7,694 nucleotides of DNA from an uncultured Rikenella sp. (GCF_910577125.1 NZ_CAJTMN010000092.1:1-7694), one strand, 5' to 3'. Shown: positions 1 through 5,329, counted from the stretch's first letter. The notes: generated by a model not told the origin, from the letters alone. Translations and numbers: made by a program.

Positions 1-255
1 CAAAGAGCACATTCAAGGGGGACTCGCATCCCCCTTGAAAATCCCCCGGCGATTCTTTGTAACCATTTGCCCGCCCCGGGTTTCCGCTACGACACCTCGG
101 GCGCGCTGTACTACGTCGGCAACGAGGGTTCCGTCTGGTCGGCTTCGGCCAGTGGAACGTACGGCGTCTGTCTGCGTTTCGTGATGAATGCGGCTCAACC
201 CGGACACTCGAACCGCCGTGCCAACGGTTTTCAGTTGCGTTGCCTCTCGGAATAA
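1..255 (+). CDS. C-terminal end of a FISUMP-domain (Fibrobacter succinogenes major paralogous domain) protein, partial
   Basis: The frame is open from the first base and stops at 253-255 (taa). From position 67 the translation reads LPAPGFRYDTSG, then ALYYVGNEGSVWSAS, and ends RANGFQLRCLSE. This LPAxGxR ... LYYVGxxGxxWSxS ... RAxGFxxRCL pattern is the C-terminal half of the FISUMP domain, common in secreted or surface lipoproteins of Bacteroidota and Fibrobacteres; the molecular role is unknown. About 62 residues of domain are visible. The 22 codons before it (1-66) do not look like FISUMP sequence and coincide with a perfect hairpin repeat (12-39), so the gene may be broken or joined to a repeat rather than simply cut by the window edge. 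TTG at 67 opens the recognisable part but is probably an internal leucine. Confidence is good for the domain and low for whether the gene is intact. Confidence 0.6.
   Translation, partial: QRAHSRGTRIPLENPPAILCNHLPAPGFRYDTSGALYYVGNEGSVWSASASGTYGVCLRFVMNAAQPGHSNRRANGFQLRCLSE
12..39. repeat. Perfect inverted repeat (11-bp stem, 6-nt loop)
   Basis: ttcaaggggga (12-22) and tcccccttgaa (29-39) are exact reverse complements around the loop ctcgca. It lies directly before the recognisable FISUMP sequence. A further run of C (42-47) follows. The G5/C5-core design suggests a dispersed hairpin repeat rather than a terminator, since no T-run follows on either strand. Confidence 0.6.
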
Positions 256-320
256 ACGGATGACTCGACTGATTGGGCACTTCGAACCCGGGCTTGGACT
301 TGAAGTACTTCAAAGATTTT

Positions 321-411
321 GCGCCCCAGCAGGGGCGCGCGGGCCGAGAGCCTCCCCCAGCGGGAGGCCCGCAACTCGCGTTGCTCGTTTGGGCCCCGCA
401 GGCTCTGGCCC
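321..411. repeat. Cluster of nested inverted repeats
   Basis: Four pairings can be read directly: gcgcccc/ggggcgc (321-327 with 332-338, loop agca); an outer arm gggccgagagcc (341-352) with ggctctggccc (401-411), one bulge; gcctccc/gggaggc (350-356 with 362-368, loop ccagc); and gcaac/gttgc (371-375 with 380-384). The outer arm and the gcctccc stem overlap by three bases and would compete. The arrangement could fold as a branched RNA or as extruded DNA. Function unknown. Confidence 0.5.
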
Positions 412-512
412 GCTCCGACTTCATCCAACTCACAGCCCAATTCTCCGCCCCCTTCGTCCTCAACGCGCCCCCCTCGCGCCGTAAGGTCGCAAGAGCACAG
501 TCAATTTGTTTT

Positions 513-590
513 CGGCCGCAGCCAGCGGAGAACGAATACGGAGCGTGAGCGAAGTATTTCGGCCCTCCGCATCCGGGGGGCTGCGGGCCG
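513..590. repeat. Large imperfect palindrome (78 bp)
   Basis: Outer arms cggccgcagcc (513-523) and ggctgcgggccg (579-590) are complementary apart from one extra base. Inside them gcggag (525-530) can pair with ctccgc (565-570), and cgaatac (533-539) with gtatttcg (554-561). It has the same size and plan as the other large hairpins in this window but a different clamp (CGGCCGCAGCC instead of CCGCGCGC). Confidence 0.5.
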
Positions 591-718
591 ACCGTTGCCA
601 CGGGGACTTAGCTGTTCGCTCGCAGCCCAAAGAACAATCTCCGCCCAAAGCAAAGCCCAGTTCTCTGTCCGTCCCTGTATCCGCCTCACTGTGGCTCCGC
701 TTTCGCTCCGCCACTTTT

Positions 719-796
719 TCGTGCGCCTGCACGATTTACTCTATTTCGGCTCATTGCCGAAAGGATTGAATCGCTTCTTCAGGCGACGGCGCGCGG
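719..796. repeat. Large imperfect palindrome, clamp-hairpin family, copy 1
   Basis: The apex is tttcggc (744-750) / gccgaaa (756-762) around tcatt. The arms continue through cacgattta on the left and ttgaatcgcttctt on the right to gcctg (726-730) / caggc (780-784), and the right end is gcgcgcgg (789-796). The left clamp is degraded (cgtgcgcc). The core ctatttcggc ... gaatcgcttctt recurs in the copy at 5071-5147, and the gattca core also in the copy at 1844-1922. Confidence 0.6.
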
Positions 797-813
797 CTTT
801 GAAGACAGGAGAG

Positions 814-840
814 AACTGGCCTCAGGCCGGCCGGGCCCCG
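814..840. repeat. 27-bp GC box, identical to 2045-2071
   Basis: All 27 bases match the box at 2045-2071. It starts aactggcctcaggcc and ends ggccgggccccg, and is itself nearly palindromic (ggcctcaggcc, ggccggcc, gggccc). A diverged relative with the same order of elements is at 5158-5183. In each region it lies shortly downstream of a clamp-hairpin. Confidence 0.7.
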
Positions 841-867
841 TTTAAATAAGGCAGTGATAACCCTAGT

Positions 868-884
868 AAAAGCCCCTGTGGGGC
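868..884 (-). terminator. Weak candidate intrinsic terminator downstream of nadK
   Basis: On the minus strand, GCCCC-ACA-GGGGC is followed directly by TTTT. The plus-strand positions are gcccc 872-876, loop 877-879, ggggc 880-884 and aaaa 868-871. It lies about 50 nt past the nadK stop. The stem is only 5 bp with a 3-nt loop, so this is tentative. Confidence 0.3.
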
Positions 885-932
885 CCCGCGGAGGGCAATG
901 GGCTGCCTCGGCCCAATTCCGTCCGGGTTCCC

Positions 933-1721
933 TTATCCGTTGTTCCGCGCGTCCACCCCCCACAGGAGCTTGTCGCGGAGCGTCTTGTAGAACGAATTTC
1001 CCTCCGGCCGGATCACCCGCAGCACCTGTTCCGCGCGCGAGAGCGTGAAACTCGTACCGTTCGCCACCCGGTGTTCCCGGTTGTCGATCGTCGCGATCGC
1101 CTCCCCGCCGTTCCGCGTCACCACCCGCAGCGTCACCACGCTCGTGTCCGGCACCACCAGAGGCCTGATATTCAGGTTGTGCGGCGCGATCGGCGAGAGG
1201 ATCCAGCACCGGCATCCCGGCGCCACAATCGCCCCGCCGACGCTCATCGAATAGGCCGTCGAACCCGTCGATGTCGAGACGATCACCCCGTCGGCCCAGT
1301 AGGTCGCCACATTGCCGCCGTCGATGCCGATCTCGACCGAAATCATCGACATCCCCTCTTTCTGGATCGTGAACTCGTTGACCGCCCGGCCGCAGGAGCC
1401 CCCGCTGACCGCCAGCAGCGTCCGTTCTTCGACGCTGTAACGGCCTTCGCACAACTTGTCCATCGCCGCTCCGATCTCGTCCGAAGCCACGGCGGCCATG
1501 AAACCCAGCCGACCGGAGTTGATCCCCAGAATCGGAATCTGACATTCGCCCATCTTCCGCACGGCGCTCAGAAACGTGCCGTCGCCGCCGAAACTCAAGG
1601 CCAGATCATACCCGGATGAGCTTTTGGGATTCAGGGTGTATGCGAAACCGCGCCGGTCGATCTCGCCGGTGACGGCGGACAAATCGGGATTCTCTTCGCG
1701 TGCGTAAAGGGCTATCTTCAT
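933..1721 (-). CDS. nadK: NAD kinase (ATP-NAD kinase)
   Basis: NadK phosphorylates the 2'-hydroxyl of the NAD adenosine ribose to make NADP in the cytoplasm. The 262-residue product shows the family motifs in order: GGDGTF at 45-50 with the catalytic Asp of GGDG; GINSGRLGF at 66-74; the NE motif in AVNEFTIQ at 113-120; and the long glycine/threonine-rich stretch beginning DGVIVSTSTGSTAYS at 144, followed by SPIAPHNL and RPLVVPD (176-191). The length is slightly below the usual ~280-300 because of a short N-terminal part. The start is the ATG at 1721, giving MKIALYAREE, and no Shine-Dalgarno is visible. It is transcribed divergently from pdxJ, an arrangement I know from other Bacteroidota. The 1769-2108 repeat block begins 47 bp upstream of the start, so the promoter must lie in that short stretch or inside the block. 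Confidence 0.96.
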   Translation of the reverse strand: MKIALYAREENPDLSAVTGEIDRRGFAYTLNPKSSSGYDLALSFGGDGTFLSAVRKMGECQIPILGINSGRLGFMAAVASDEIGAAMDKLCEGRYSVEERTLLAVSGGSCGRAVNEFTIQKEGMSMISVEIGIDGGNVATYWADGVIVSTSTGSTAYSMSVGGAIVAPGCRCWILSPIAPHNLNIRPLVVPDTSVVTLRVVTRNGGEAIATIDNREHRVANGTSFTLSRAEQVLRVIRPEGNSFYKTLRDKLLWGVDARNNG

Positions 1722-1843
1722 AACGCTGCTTCAAAATTTATATCTTTGTATTTTTTGATGATCGTTTGTTGGGGTAGAGGCTGCCGATTCCGAGTGCCGG
1801 GAGGCACCGCCCGCGCGGCGTAAGCGCAGTACCCTCAAACCAA

Positions 1844-1922
1844 TCGCGCGCCGCCGCCTAAAAGAGCGATTCACTATTTTCGGCGGTGAGCCGAATATAG
1901 GTGAATCGCGTCAGGCGCGCGA
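1844..1922. repeat. Large imperfect palindrome, clamp-hairpin family, copy 2
   Basis: The left arm runs tcgcgcgccgccgcct ... gcgattcactattttcggc, the loop is ggtga, and the right arm runs gccgaatataggtgaatcgc ... caggcgcgcga. The core is gcgattcac against gtgaatcgc, with a tttcggc/gccga apex. It shares its core with copies 719-796 and 5071-5147. Confidence 0.6.
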
Positions 1923-1947
1923 AGGAAGAGAGAAGCTATACTTTAGT

Positions 1948-2023
1948 CCGCGCGCTGGCGGGAATCTTATTCAAAGCGCAAGTCGCTTTGAATAAGATTC
2001 CCTTTTCCAGCAGTCGCGCGCGG
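1948..2023. repeat. Large palindrome with perfect 19-bp inner stem, clamp-hairpin family, copy 3
   Basis: The inner stem gggaatcttattcaaagcg (1960-1978) pairs without error with 1984-2002 around the loop caagt. Outside it, ccgcgcgctgg (1948-1958) faces ccagcagtcgcgcgcgg (2007-2023), which is the shared clamp with a small insertion. The inner stem is AT-rich and unlike the other copies. There is no T-run, and the site lies upstream of both flanking genes, so it is not a terminator. Confidence 0.7.
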
Positions 2024-2044
2024 GTCGAGTTTTGTCCCGTTTGA

Positions 2045-2071
2045 AACTGGCCTCAGGCCGGCCGGGCCCCG
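2045..2071. repeat. 27-bp GC box, identical to 814-840
   Basis: This is the second exact copy of the box described at 814-840. Here it follows the hairpin 1948-2023 and precedes the right-hand boundary motif at 2094. The intervening sequence gcccgcggtgggc is not shared with the first copy. Confidence 0.7.
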
Positions 2072-2154
2072 CGTGCCCGCGGTGGGCGATTGACAGCCTC
2101 TACCCCAATGAATGAAATCAGAACGATCGAAGAGCAAGACAAAAATAGGGAAAA

Positions 2155-2865
2155 ATGACCAAGTTAAGTGTAAACATCAATAAGATCGCCACCCTGCGGA
2201 ACTCGCGCGGCGGAAACATGCCCGATCTGTTGGAAGCCGCCCGGAACATCGAGCGGTTCGGCGCCCAGGGGATCACCGTGCATCCCCGTCCCGACGAGCG
2301 ACATATCCGGTACACCGACGTGCGCGCCTTGAAACCCCTGTTGACCACCGAGTTCAACATCGAAGGCTACCCCGGCGAGCGATTTATCGAACTCGTCAAC
2401 GAAGTGCGCCCCGCACAGGTCACCCTTGTGCCCGACGGGCCCGACGCCATCACCTCCAACGCCGGGTGGGATACGCTGAAAAACAAAGACCTATTGACCG
2501 AAATCACCGAAGGGTTCCGGCAGAACGGGATTCGTGTGTCGATTTTCGTGGACGCCGACCCCCGGATGGTCGAAGGCGCCGACCGCGTCGAGCTCTACAC
2601 CGAAGCCTACGCCACCGGTTATCGCCACGACCGCGAAGCGGCCATCGCCCCCTTCGTGACCGCCGCCCAAACCGCCGCAGCGTGCGGACTCGGCCTGAAC
2701 GCCGGGCACGACCTCAGCCTGGAGAACCTCGAATACTTCGCCGACCGCATTCCGGGGCTGTTGGAAGTCTCGATCGGCCACGCCCTGATCTCCGAAGCCC
2801 TCTACCTCGGGCTCGAAAACACCGTCCGGCTCTACCGCCAGAAACTGCGTAACACCGACCGATAG
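2155..2865 (+). CDS. pdxJ: Pyridoxine 5'-phosphate synthase
   Basis: PdxJ condenses 1-deoxy-D-xylulose 5-phosphate with 3-amino-2-oxopropyl phosphate to give pyridoxine 5'-phosphate, the last ring-forming step of the DXP-dependent vitamin B6 pathway. The 236-residue protein has the expected size for this TIM-barrel enzyme. Visible signatures: LSVNINKIATLRNSRG at 4-19 (phosphate/substrate loop), TVHPRPDERHI at 41-51 with His43, FNIEGYP at 67-73 with Glu70, GLNAGHDLS at 180-188 with His185, and SIGHALI at 206-212. His43, Glu70 and His185 align, from memory, with the catalytic His/Glu/His of the E. coli enzyme. INK instead of E. coli IDH is usual in Bacteroidota. The ATG at 2155 is preceded by the A-rich atagggaaaa rather than a strong Shine-Dalgarno. 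It is the first gene of an operon; the next start is 4 nt after its stop. Confidence 0.97.
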   Translation: MTKLSVNINKIATLRNSRGGNMPDLLEAARNIERFGAQGITVHPRPDERHIRYTDVRALKPLLTTEFNIEGYPGERFIELVNEVRPAQVTLVPDGPDAITSNAGWDTLKNKDLLTEITEGFRQNGIRVSIFVDADPRMVEGADRVELYTEAYATGYRHDREAAIAPFVTAAQTAAACGLGLNAGHDLSLENLEYFADRIPGLLEVSIGHALISEALYLGLENTVRLYRQKLRNTDR

Positions 2866-2869
2866 CACC

Positions 2870-4309
2870 ATGGAGGCGACGATTCGAAAAGCCCTGGCCG
2901 ACCCCCTCTTCCGCCGCATCGGCGCCATTGCCGACCGGCGCGGCGTACAGGCCTATGCGATAGGCGGTTATGTGCGCGATACCTTCCTCCTGCGGCCCTG
3001 CACCGACATCGACATCGTCGTCGTGGGGGGAGGCACCGGCGGCGGGATCGCCGTCGCCGAAGAGCTCGGGCGCGAAGTAGGCAGCCGGGTCAACGTGTTC
3101 CGGAACTTCGGCACCGCCATGCTGCGCGTCGGTGAGTGGGAAGTCGAATTCGTCGGCGCCCGGCGCGAATCCTACCGCGCCGACTCGCGCAAACCCATCG
3201 TCGAGGACGGCACCATGGAAGACGACCAGCGGCGCCGGGATTTTACCATCAACGCCATGGCCTTCGGGCTGAACGGCGACAACTTCGGCGAACTGGTCGA
3301 TCCGTTCGGCGGGATGGAGGACATGGAGGCCCAGCTCATCCGCACGCCGCTCGACCCCGACACCACCTTCTCGGACGACCCCCTGCGGATGGTGCGTGCC
3401 ATCCGGTTCGCCACCCAGCTCGACTTCCGGATCGACCCCGAGACCTTCGCCGCCATCCGGCGCAACCGCGAGCGGATCGGCATCATCTCCCGCGAGCGGA
3501 TCGCCACCGAAGTCGAGAAGATCATGCGCTCGCCCCGGCCCTCGAAAGGGTGGCGGCTCTTCGACGAGAGCGGCCTGCTGGAGCTGATCTTTCCGCAGTT
3601 GGCGCGGCTCAAAGGGGTCGAGACCGTGCGCGGGCGGGGGCACAAGGACAATTTTTTGCACACCCTGCAAGTTTTAGATAATATCGTCCCCCGCACCGAC
3701 CACCTCTGGTTGCGGTGGGCCGCCCTGTTGCACGACATCGGGAAACCCCGCACCAAAGCCTGGGACGACCGGGTGGGGTGGACCTTCCACGGACACGAAG
3801 TGGTCGGGTCGAAGATGATTCCGACCATCTTCCGCGAACAGAAACTCCCGATGGACGAGCGGATGAAATACGTCCAAAAGCTTGTTTTTCTCCATCTGCG
3901 GCCGATTATCCTGTCGGAAGACGAGGTGACCGACTCGGCCGTGCGGCGGCTGCTGTTCGAGGCCGGCGACGACATCGAAGAGCTCATGACCCTGTGCGAG
4001 GCCGACATCACCTCGAAAAACGATGCGAAAGTGCGGCGCTACCTCTCGAACTTCGCCCTCGTGCGGCGCAAGCTCAAGGAGATCGAGGAGAAAGACCACA
4101 TCCGCAACTTCCAGCCGCCCATTACCGGCGAAATGATTATGGAGACCTACGGCATTCCGCCTTGTCGCACCGTGGGGGTCATTAAGGATGCCATTAAGAA
4201 CGCCATCCTCGACGGCGAGATCCCCAACGAATACGAGGCGGCCCATGCCCTGATGGAGCGCCTGGCCGCGGCCGAGGGGCTGGTCGCCCGCGGGCGAAAC
4301 GAGCAATAA
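2870..4309 (+). CDS. cca: CCA tRNA nucleotidyltransferase / poly(A) polymerase family protein with HD domain
   Basis: This 479-residue class II nucleotidyltransferase most likely adds or repairs the 3'-CCA of tRNAs. The N-terminal catalytic domain has GGYVRD at 32-37, the metal-binding pair in TDIDIVV (Asp46, Asp48), RRDFTINAMAF at 122-132, and DDPLRMVRAIRF at 169-180. A helical neck follows (ISRERIATEVEKIM, 206-219). The C-terminal part is an HD phosphohydrolase-type domain: His264, LLHDIGKP at 286-293, FHGHE at 306-310 and Asp379. A glycine-rich stretch (VVGGGTGGGI, 51-60) sits just after the DxD. The ATG is 4 nt behind pdxJ, suggesting coupled translation, and def starts 10 nt downstream. 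Family members include CCA-adding, A-adding and poly(A) polymerases; sequence alone does not settle this, so the specificity is inferred. HD-carrying members can have phosphatase activity, which is not shown here. Confidence 0.88.
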   Translation: MEATIRKALADPLFRRIGAIADRRGVQAYAIGGYVRDTFLLRPCTDIDIVVVGGGTGGGIAVAEELGREVGSRVNVFRNFGTAMLRVGEWEVEFVGARRESYRADSRKPIVEDGTMEDDQRRRDFTINAMAFGLNGDNFGELVDPFGGMEDMEAQLIRTPLDPDTTFSDDPLRMVRAIRFATQLDFRIDPETFAAIRRNRERIGIISRERIATEVEKIMRSPRPSKGWRLFDESGLLELIFPQLARLKGVETVRGRGHKDNFLHTLQVLDNIVPRTDHLWLRWAALLHDIGKPRTKAWDDRVGWTFHGHEVVGSKMIPTIFREQKLPMDERMKYVQKLVFLHLRPIILSEDEVTDSAVRRLLFEAGDDIEELMTLCEADITSKNDAKVRRYLSNFALVRRKLKEIEEKDHIRNFQPPITGEMIMETYGIPPCRTVGVIKDAIKNAILDGEIPNEYEAAHALMERLAAAEGLVARGRNEQ

Positions 4310-4319
4310 ACACAGAACC

Positions 4320-4877
4320 ATGATACTACCGATTTACATTTACGGCTCCCCCGTGCTGCGCGAAGTGGCCCGGGAGATCGATCCGGCGACCTATCCCGAT
4401 TTGCAGAAACTGATCGACGACATGTTCGAGACGATGCTCCAGGCGGACGGCGTGGGTCTGGCCGCACCTCAGATCGGCCTGCCGATCCGGCTCTTCTGCA
4501 TCGATCTGACGCCCGTGGCGAAAGAGCTGCCCAAGGGGATGCCCCTGCGGCAGGTCTTCATCAACGCCGAGATCTACGAGCGCGGCGGGGCGAACGTCAA
4601 GATGAGCGAGGGCTGTCTGAGTCTTCCGGGGCTGAACGAGGATGTGGTGCGTCCGTCGAGCATCCGGATCCGCTACATCGACGAGCATCTCCAGCCGCGC
4701 GACGAGGCGTTCGACGGCTTTCCGGCGCGCGTGATCCAGCACGAGTACGACCATACGGACGGGATGGTCTTCACGGATCGTGTGGCGCCGCTGCGCAAGA
4801 ATCTGCTGAAGTCGAAGCTGGCGGCTTTCGTGAAGGGGAAATACCGGGCTTCGTACCGGTGCAAGGCGGCGAAGTAG
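4320..4877 (+). CDS. def: Peptide deformylase
   Basis: The enzyme removes the formyl group from the N-terminal methionine of nascent proteins at the ribosome. The 185-residue protein has all three family motifs: GVGLAAPQIG at 44-53, EGCLSLPG at 97-104 with the metal-ligand Cys99, and QHEYDHTDG at 140-148 with His141, catalytic Glu142 and His145. HEYDHTDG in place of the common HExDHLxG is typical of Bacteroidota. An insertion (TPVAKELPKGMPLRQ, 64-78) lies between motifs I and II, and the C-terminus is basic. The ATG at 4320 follows the upstream stop by 10 nt, so it is probably cotranscribed with pdxJ and the nucleotidyltransferase. A strong terminator begins 35 nt after its stop. The motif set is complete, so an active enzyme is expected. 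Confidence 0.97.
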   Translation: MILPIYIYGSPVLREVAREIDPATYPDLQKLIDDMFETMLQADGVGLAAPQIGLPIRLFCIDLTPVAKELPKGMPLRQVFINAEIYERGGANVKMSEGCLSLPGLNEDVVRPSSIRIRYIDEHLQPRDEAFDGFPARVIQHEYDHTDGMVFTDRVAPLRKNLLKSKLAAFVKGKYRASYRCKAAK

Positions 4878-4890
4878 GCTGAGATAGTAT

Positions 4891-4907
4891 GGCGTGTCCT
4901 TCACGCC
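4891..4907. repeat. Small hairpin before the def terminator
   Basis: ggcgtg (4891-4896) pairs with cacgcc (4902-4907) around tcctt. It lies between the def stop and the main terminator and may be a transcript 3'-end structure. No other role is visible. Confidence 0.4.
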
Positions 4908-4912
4908 GGTCG

Positions 4913-4950
4913 GCGGAGCGTTCCCGGAAAGGGGACGCTCCGCTTTTTTT
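4913..4950 (+). terminator. Intrinsic terminator of the pdxJ-cca-def operon
   Basis: gcggagcgttccc (4913-4925) pairs with ggggacgctccgc (4931-4943), 13 bp with a single G-U wobble, around loop ggaaa, followed directly by seven T (4944-4950). This is a textbook rho-independent terminator on the plus strand, 35 nt past the def stop. Confidence 0.9.
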
Positions 4951-4995
4951 GTCGCACAGTCGCAGACCGGGTTCTGCGGAGCGTGGGGCGCAATA

Positions 4996-5008
4996 GGGTA
5001 GAGGCTGC
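4996..5008. repeat. Boundary motif GGGTAGAGGCTGC, third occurrence
   Basis: These 13 nt are identical to 1772-1784, the left boundary of the nadK/pdxJ repeat block, in the same orientation, and again start a hairpin-rich stretch. No inverted partner was found at the right of this block. Confidence 0.5.
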
Positions 5009-5009
5009 T

Positions 5010-5034
5010 AGTGGAAATGCGAAGCATTTCCACT
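5010..5034. repeat. Perfect hairpin, 11-bp stem, 3-nt loop
   Basis: agtggaaatgc (5010-5020) pairs with gcatttccact (5024-5034) around gaa, directly after the boundary motif. Only a short tt follows, so a terminator role is weak and redundant with 4913-4950. Confidence 0.6.
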
Positions 5035-5070
5035 TTTCAGTTCAACCCGATTATTCGTGTCATTCTCTGT

Positions 5071-5147
5071 CCGCGCGCCTTACGCGATTCATTCTATTTC
5101 GGCTTGCTCCGAAATAGTTGAATCGCTTCTTAAGGCGTGGCGCGCGG
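5071..5147. repeat. Large imperfect palindrome, clamp-hairpin family, copy 4
   Basis: This is the clearest copy. The left arm starts ccgcgcgcctta (5071-5082) and runs through gcgattca and ctatttcgg; the loop is cttgct (5103-5108); the right arm ccgaaatag ... tgaatcgc ... ttaaggcgtggcgcgcgg ends at 5147. The arms match over nearly their whole length apart from small bulges (ttct and the extra gcgtg on the right). Confidence 0.7.
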
Positions 5148-5329
5148 TCGAGTTTCGACTGCCCTCGGGCCGGGCGGGCCCCACGTCCCGTGGACGGGCA
5201 AAACTTCGTTTTGCTGCGGCAACCTCAGCCCAACTCCCTCGCCCCGTTCGCTGCCGCGCGCTTTGGTAAATCTTGTCAAAACGCACGAGTGCATTTTGAC
5301 GATTTCCCCCTTAAGGCGTGGCGCGCGGT
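5130..5329. repeat. 19-bp exact direct repeat marking the right arms of two adjacent hairpins
   Basis: ttaaggcgtggcgcgcggt occurs identically at 5130-5148 and 5311-5329. It is the right-hand clamp of copies 4 and 5. The inner stems next to it are unrelated, so the clamp is conserved while the interior varies. Confidence 0.75.
5254..5328. repeat. Large imperfect palindrome, clamp-hairpin family, copy 5
   Basis: The clamp is ccgcgcgc (5254-5261) / gcgcgcgg (5321-5328). The inner stem is aaatcttgtcaaaacgca (5268-5285) against tgcattttgacgattt (5290-5305), loop cgag. It differs from copies 1, 2 and 4, whose inner stems share the gattca/tttcgg core, and from copy 3. Confidence 0.65.

Larger units (their letters stand above)
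256..932. other. 677-bp GC-rich intergenic region rich in inverted repeats, no gene seen
   Basis: This gap lies between the FISUMP stop and the nadK stop. Open frames here (for example 319-849 on plus, 460-732 on minus) give arginine-, serine- and proline-rich low-complexity translations with no family signature, overlap each other on both strands, and follow the inverted-repeat structure, so I do not call genes. It holds a 14-bp palindrome ttgaagtacttcaa (300-313), a cluster of small stems (321-411), two large imperfect palindromes (513-590 and 719-796), a 27-bp box also found at 2045-2071, and three of five GCCCAA boxes (435-440, 625-630, 911-916). Most of this recurs in the other gaps of the window. 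Confidence 0.7.
1769..2108. repeat. 340-bp repeat block bounded by 15-bp perfect inverted repeats
   Basis: ttggggtagaggctg (1769-1783) and cagcctctaccccaa (2094-2108) are exact reverse complements. The block contains a small stem gtgcc/ggcac (1794-1798 with 1803-1807), two large hairpins (1844-1922 and 1948-2023) and the 27-bp GC box (2045-2071). No coding sequence and no obvious target-site duplication is seen at the edges. The ends lie 47 and 46 bp from the nadK and pdxJ start codons. It could be a MITE-like or composite repeat; the alternative is that the 15-mer is a leader element carried by each divergent gene. Confidence 0.55.
1722..2154. other. 433-bp divergent nadK/pdxJ intergenic region largely filled by a repeat block
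   Basis: There is no gene. The AT-rich 1722-1768 lies next to nadK and 2109-2154 next to pdxJ. Between them, 1769-2108 is a GC-rich block of inverted repeats. Near nadK, tatctttg (1741-1748) matches the Bacteroidota -7 consensus TAnnTTTG on the plus strand, but I see no TTTG at the -33 distance. No convincing TAnnTTTG is visible in the 46 bp before pdxJ or on the minus strand before nadK, so promoters are unassigned. Confidence 0.6.

Noticed and set aside
319..849. 176-codon plus-strand frame in the FISUMP-nadK gap
   Set aside because: It is a low-complexity Ser/Arg/Pro translation that crosses two large palindromes and the shared GC box, so it is repeat DNA rather than a gene.
1741..1748. 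tatctttg as a plus-strand promoter (-7 TAnnTTTG) for pdxJ
   Set aside because: The -7 word fits, but no TTTG is found at the -33 distance and the start would be about 400 nt from pdxJ, inside the repeat block. It is kept only as a note.
1960..2002. Intrinsic terminator
   Set aside because: It is upstream of both neighbouring genes and no T-run follows on either strand.
1769..2108. Insertion sequence with terminal inverted repeats
   Set aside because: There is no transposase frame, only 340 bp, and no clear target duplication at the edges. It is described as a repeat block instead.
719..5328. Integron attC sites, considered because the hairpins are 75-79 bp with conserved ends and variable middles
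   Set aside because: The ends are CCGCGCGC/GCGCGCGG, not the RYYYAAC/GTTRRRY boxes of attC, and no cassette genes or integrase are present.
1948..5328. CRISPR-like array, considered because of the repeated 19-mer and hairpins
   Set aside because: There are only two exact copies 181 bp apart, with no regular spacer length and no cas gene.
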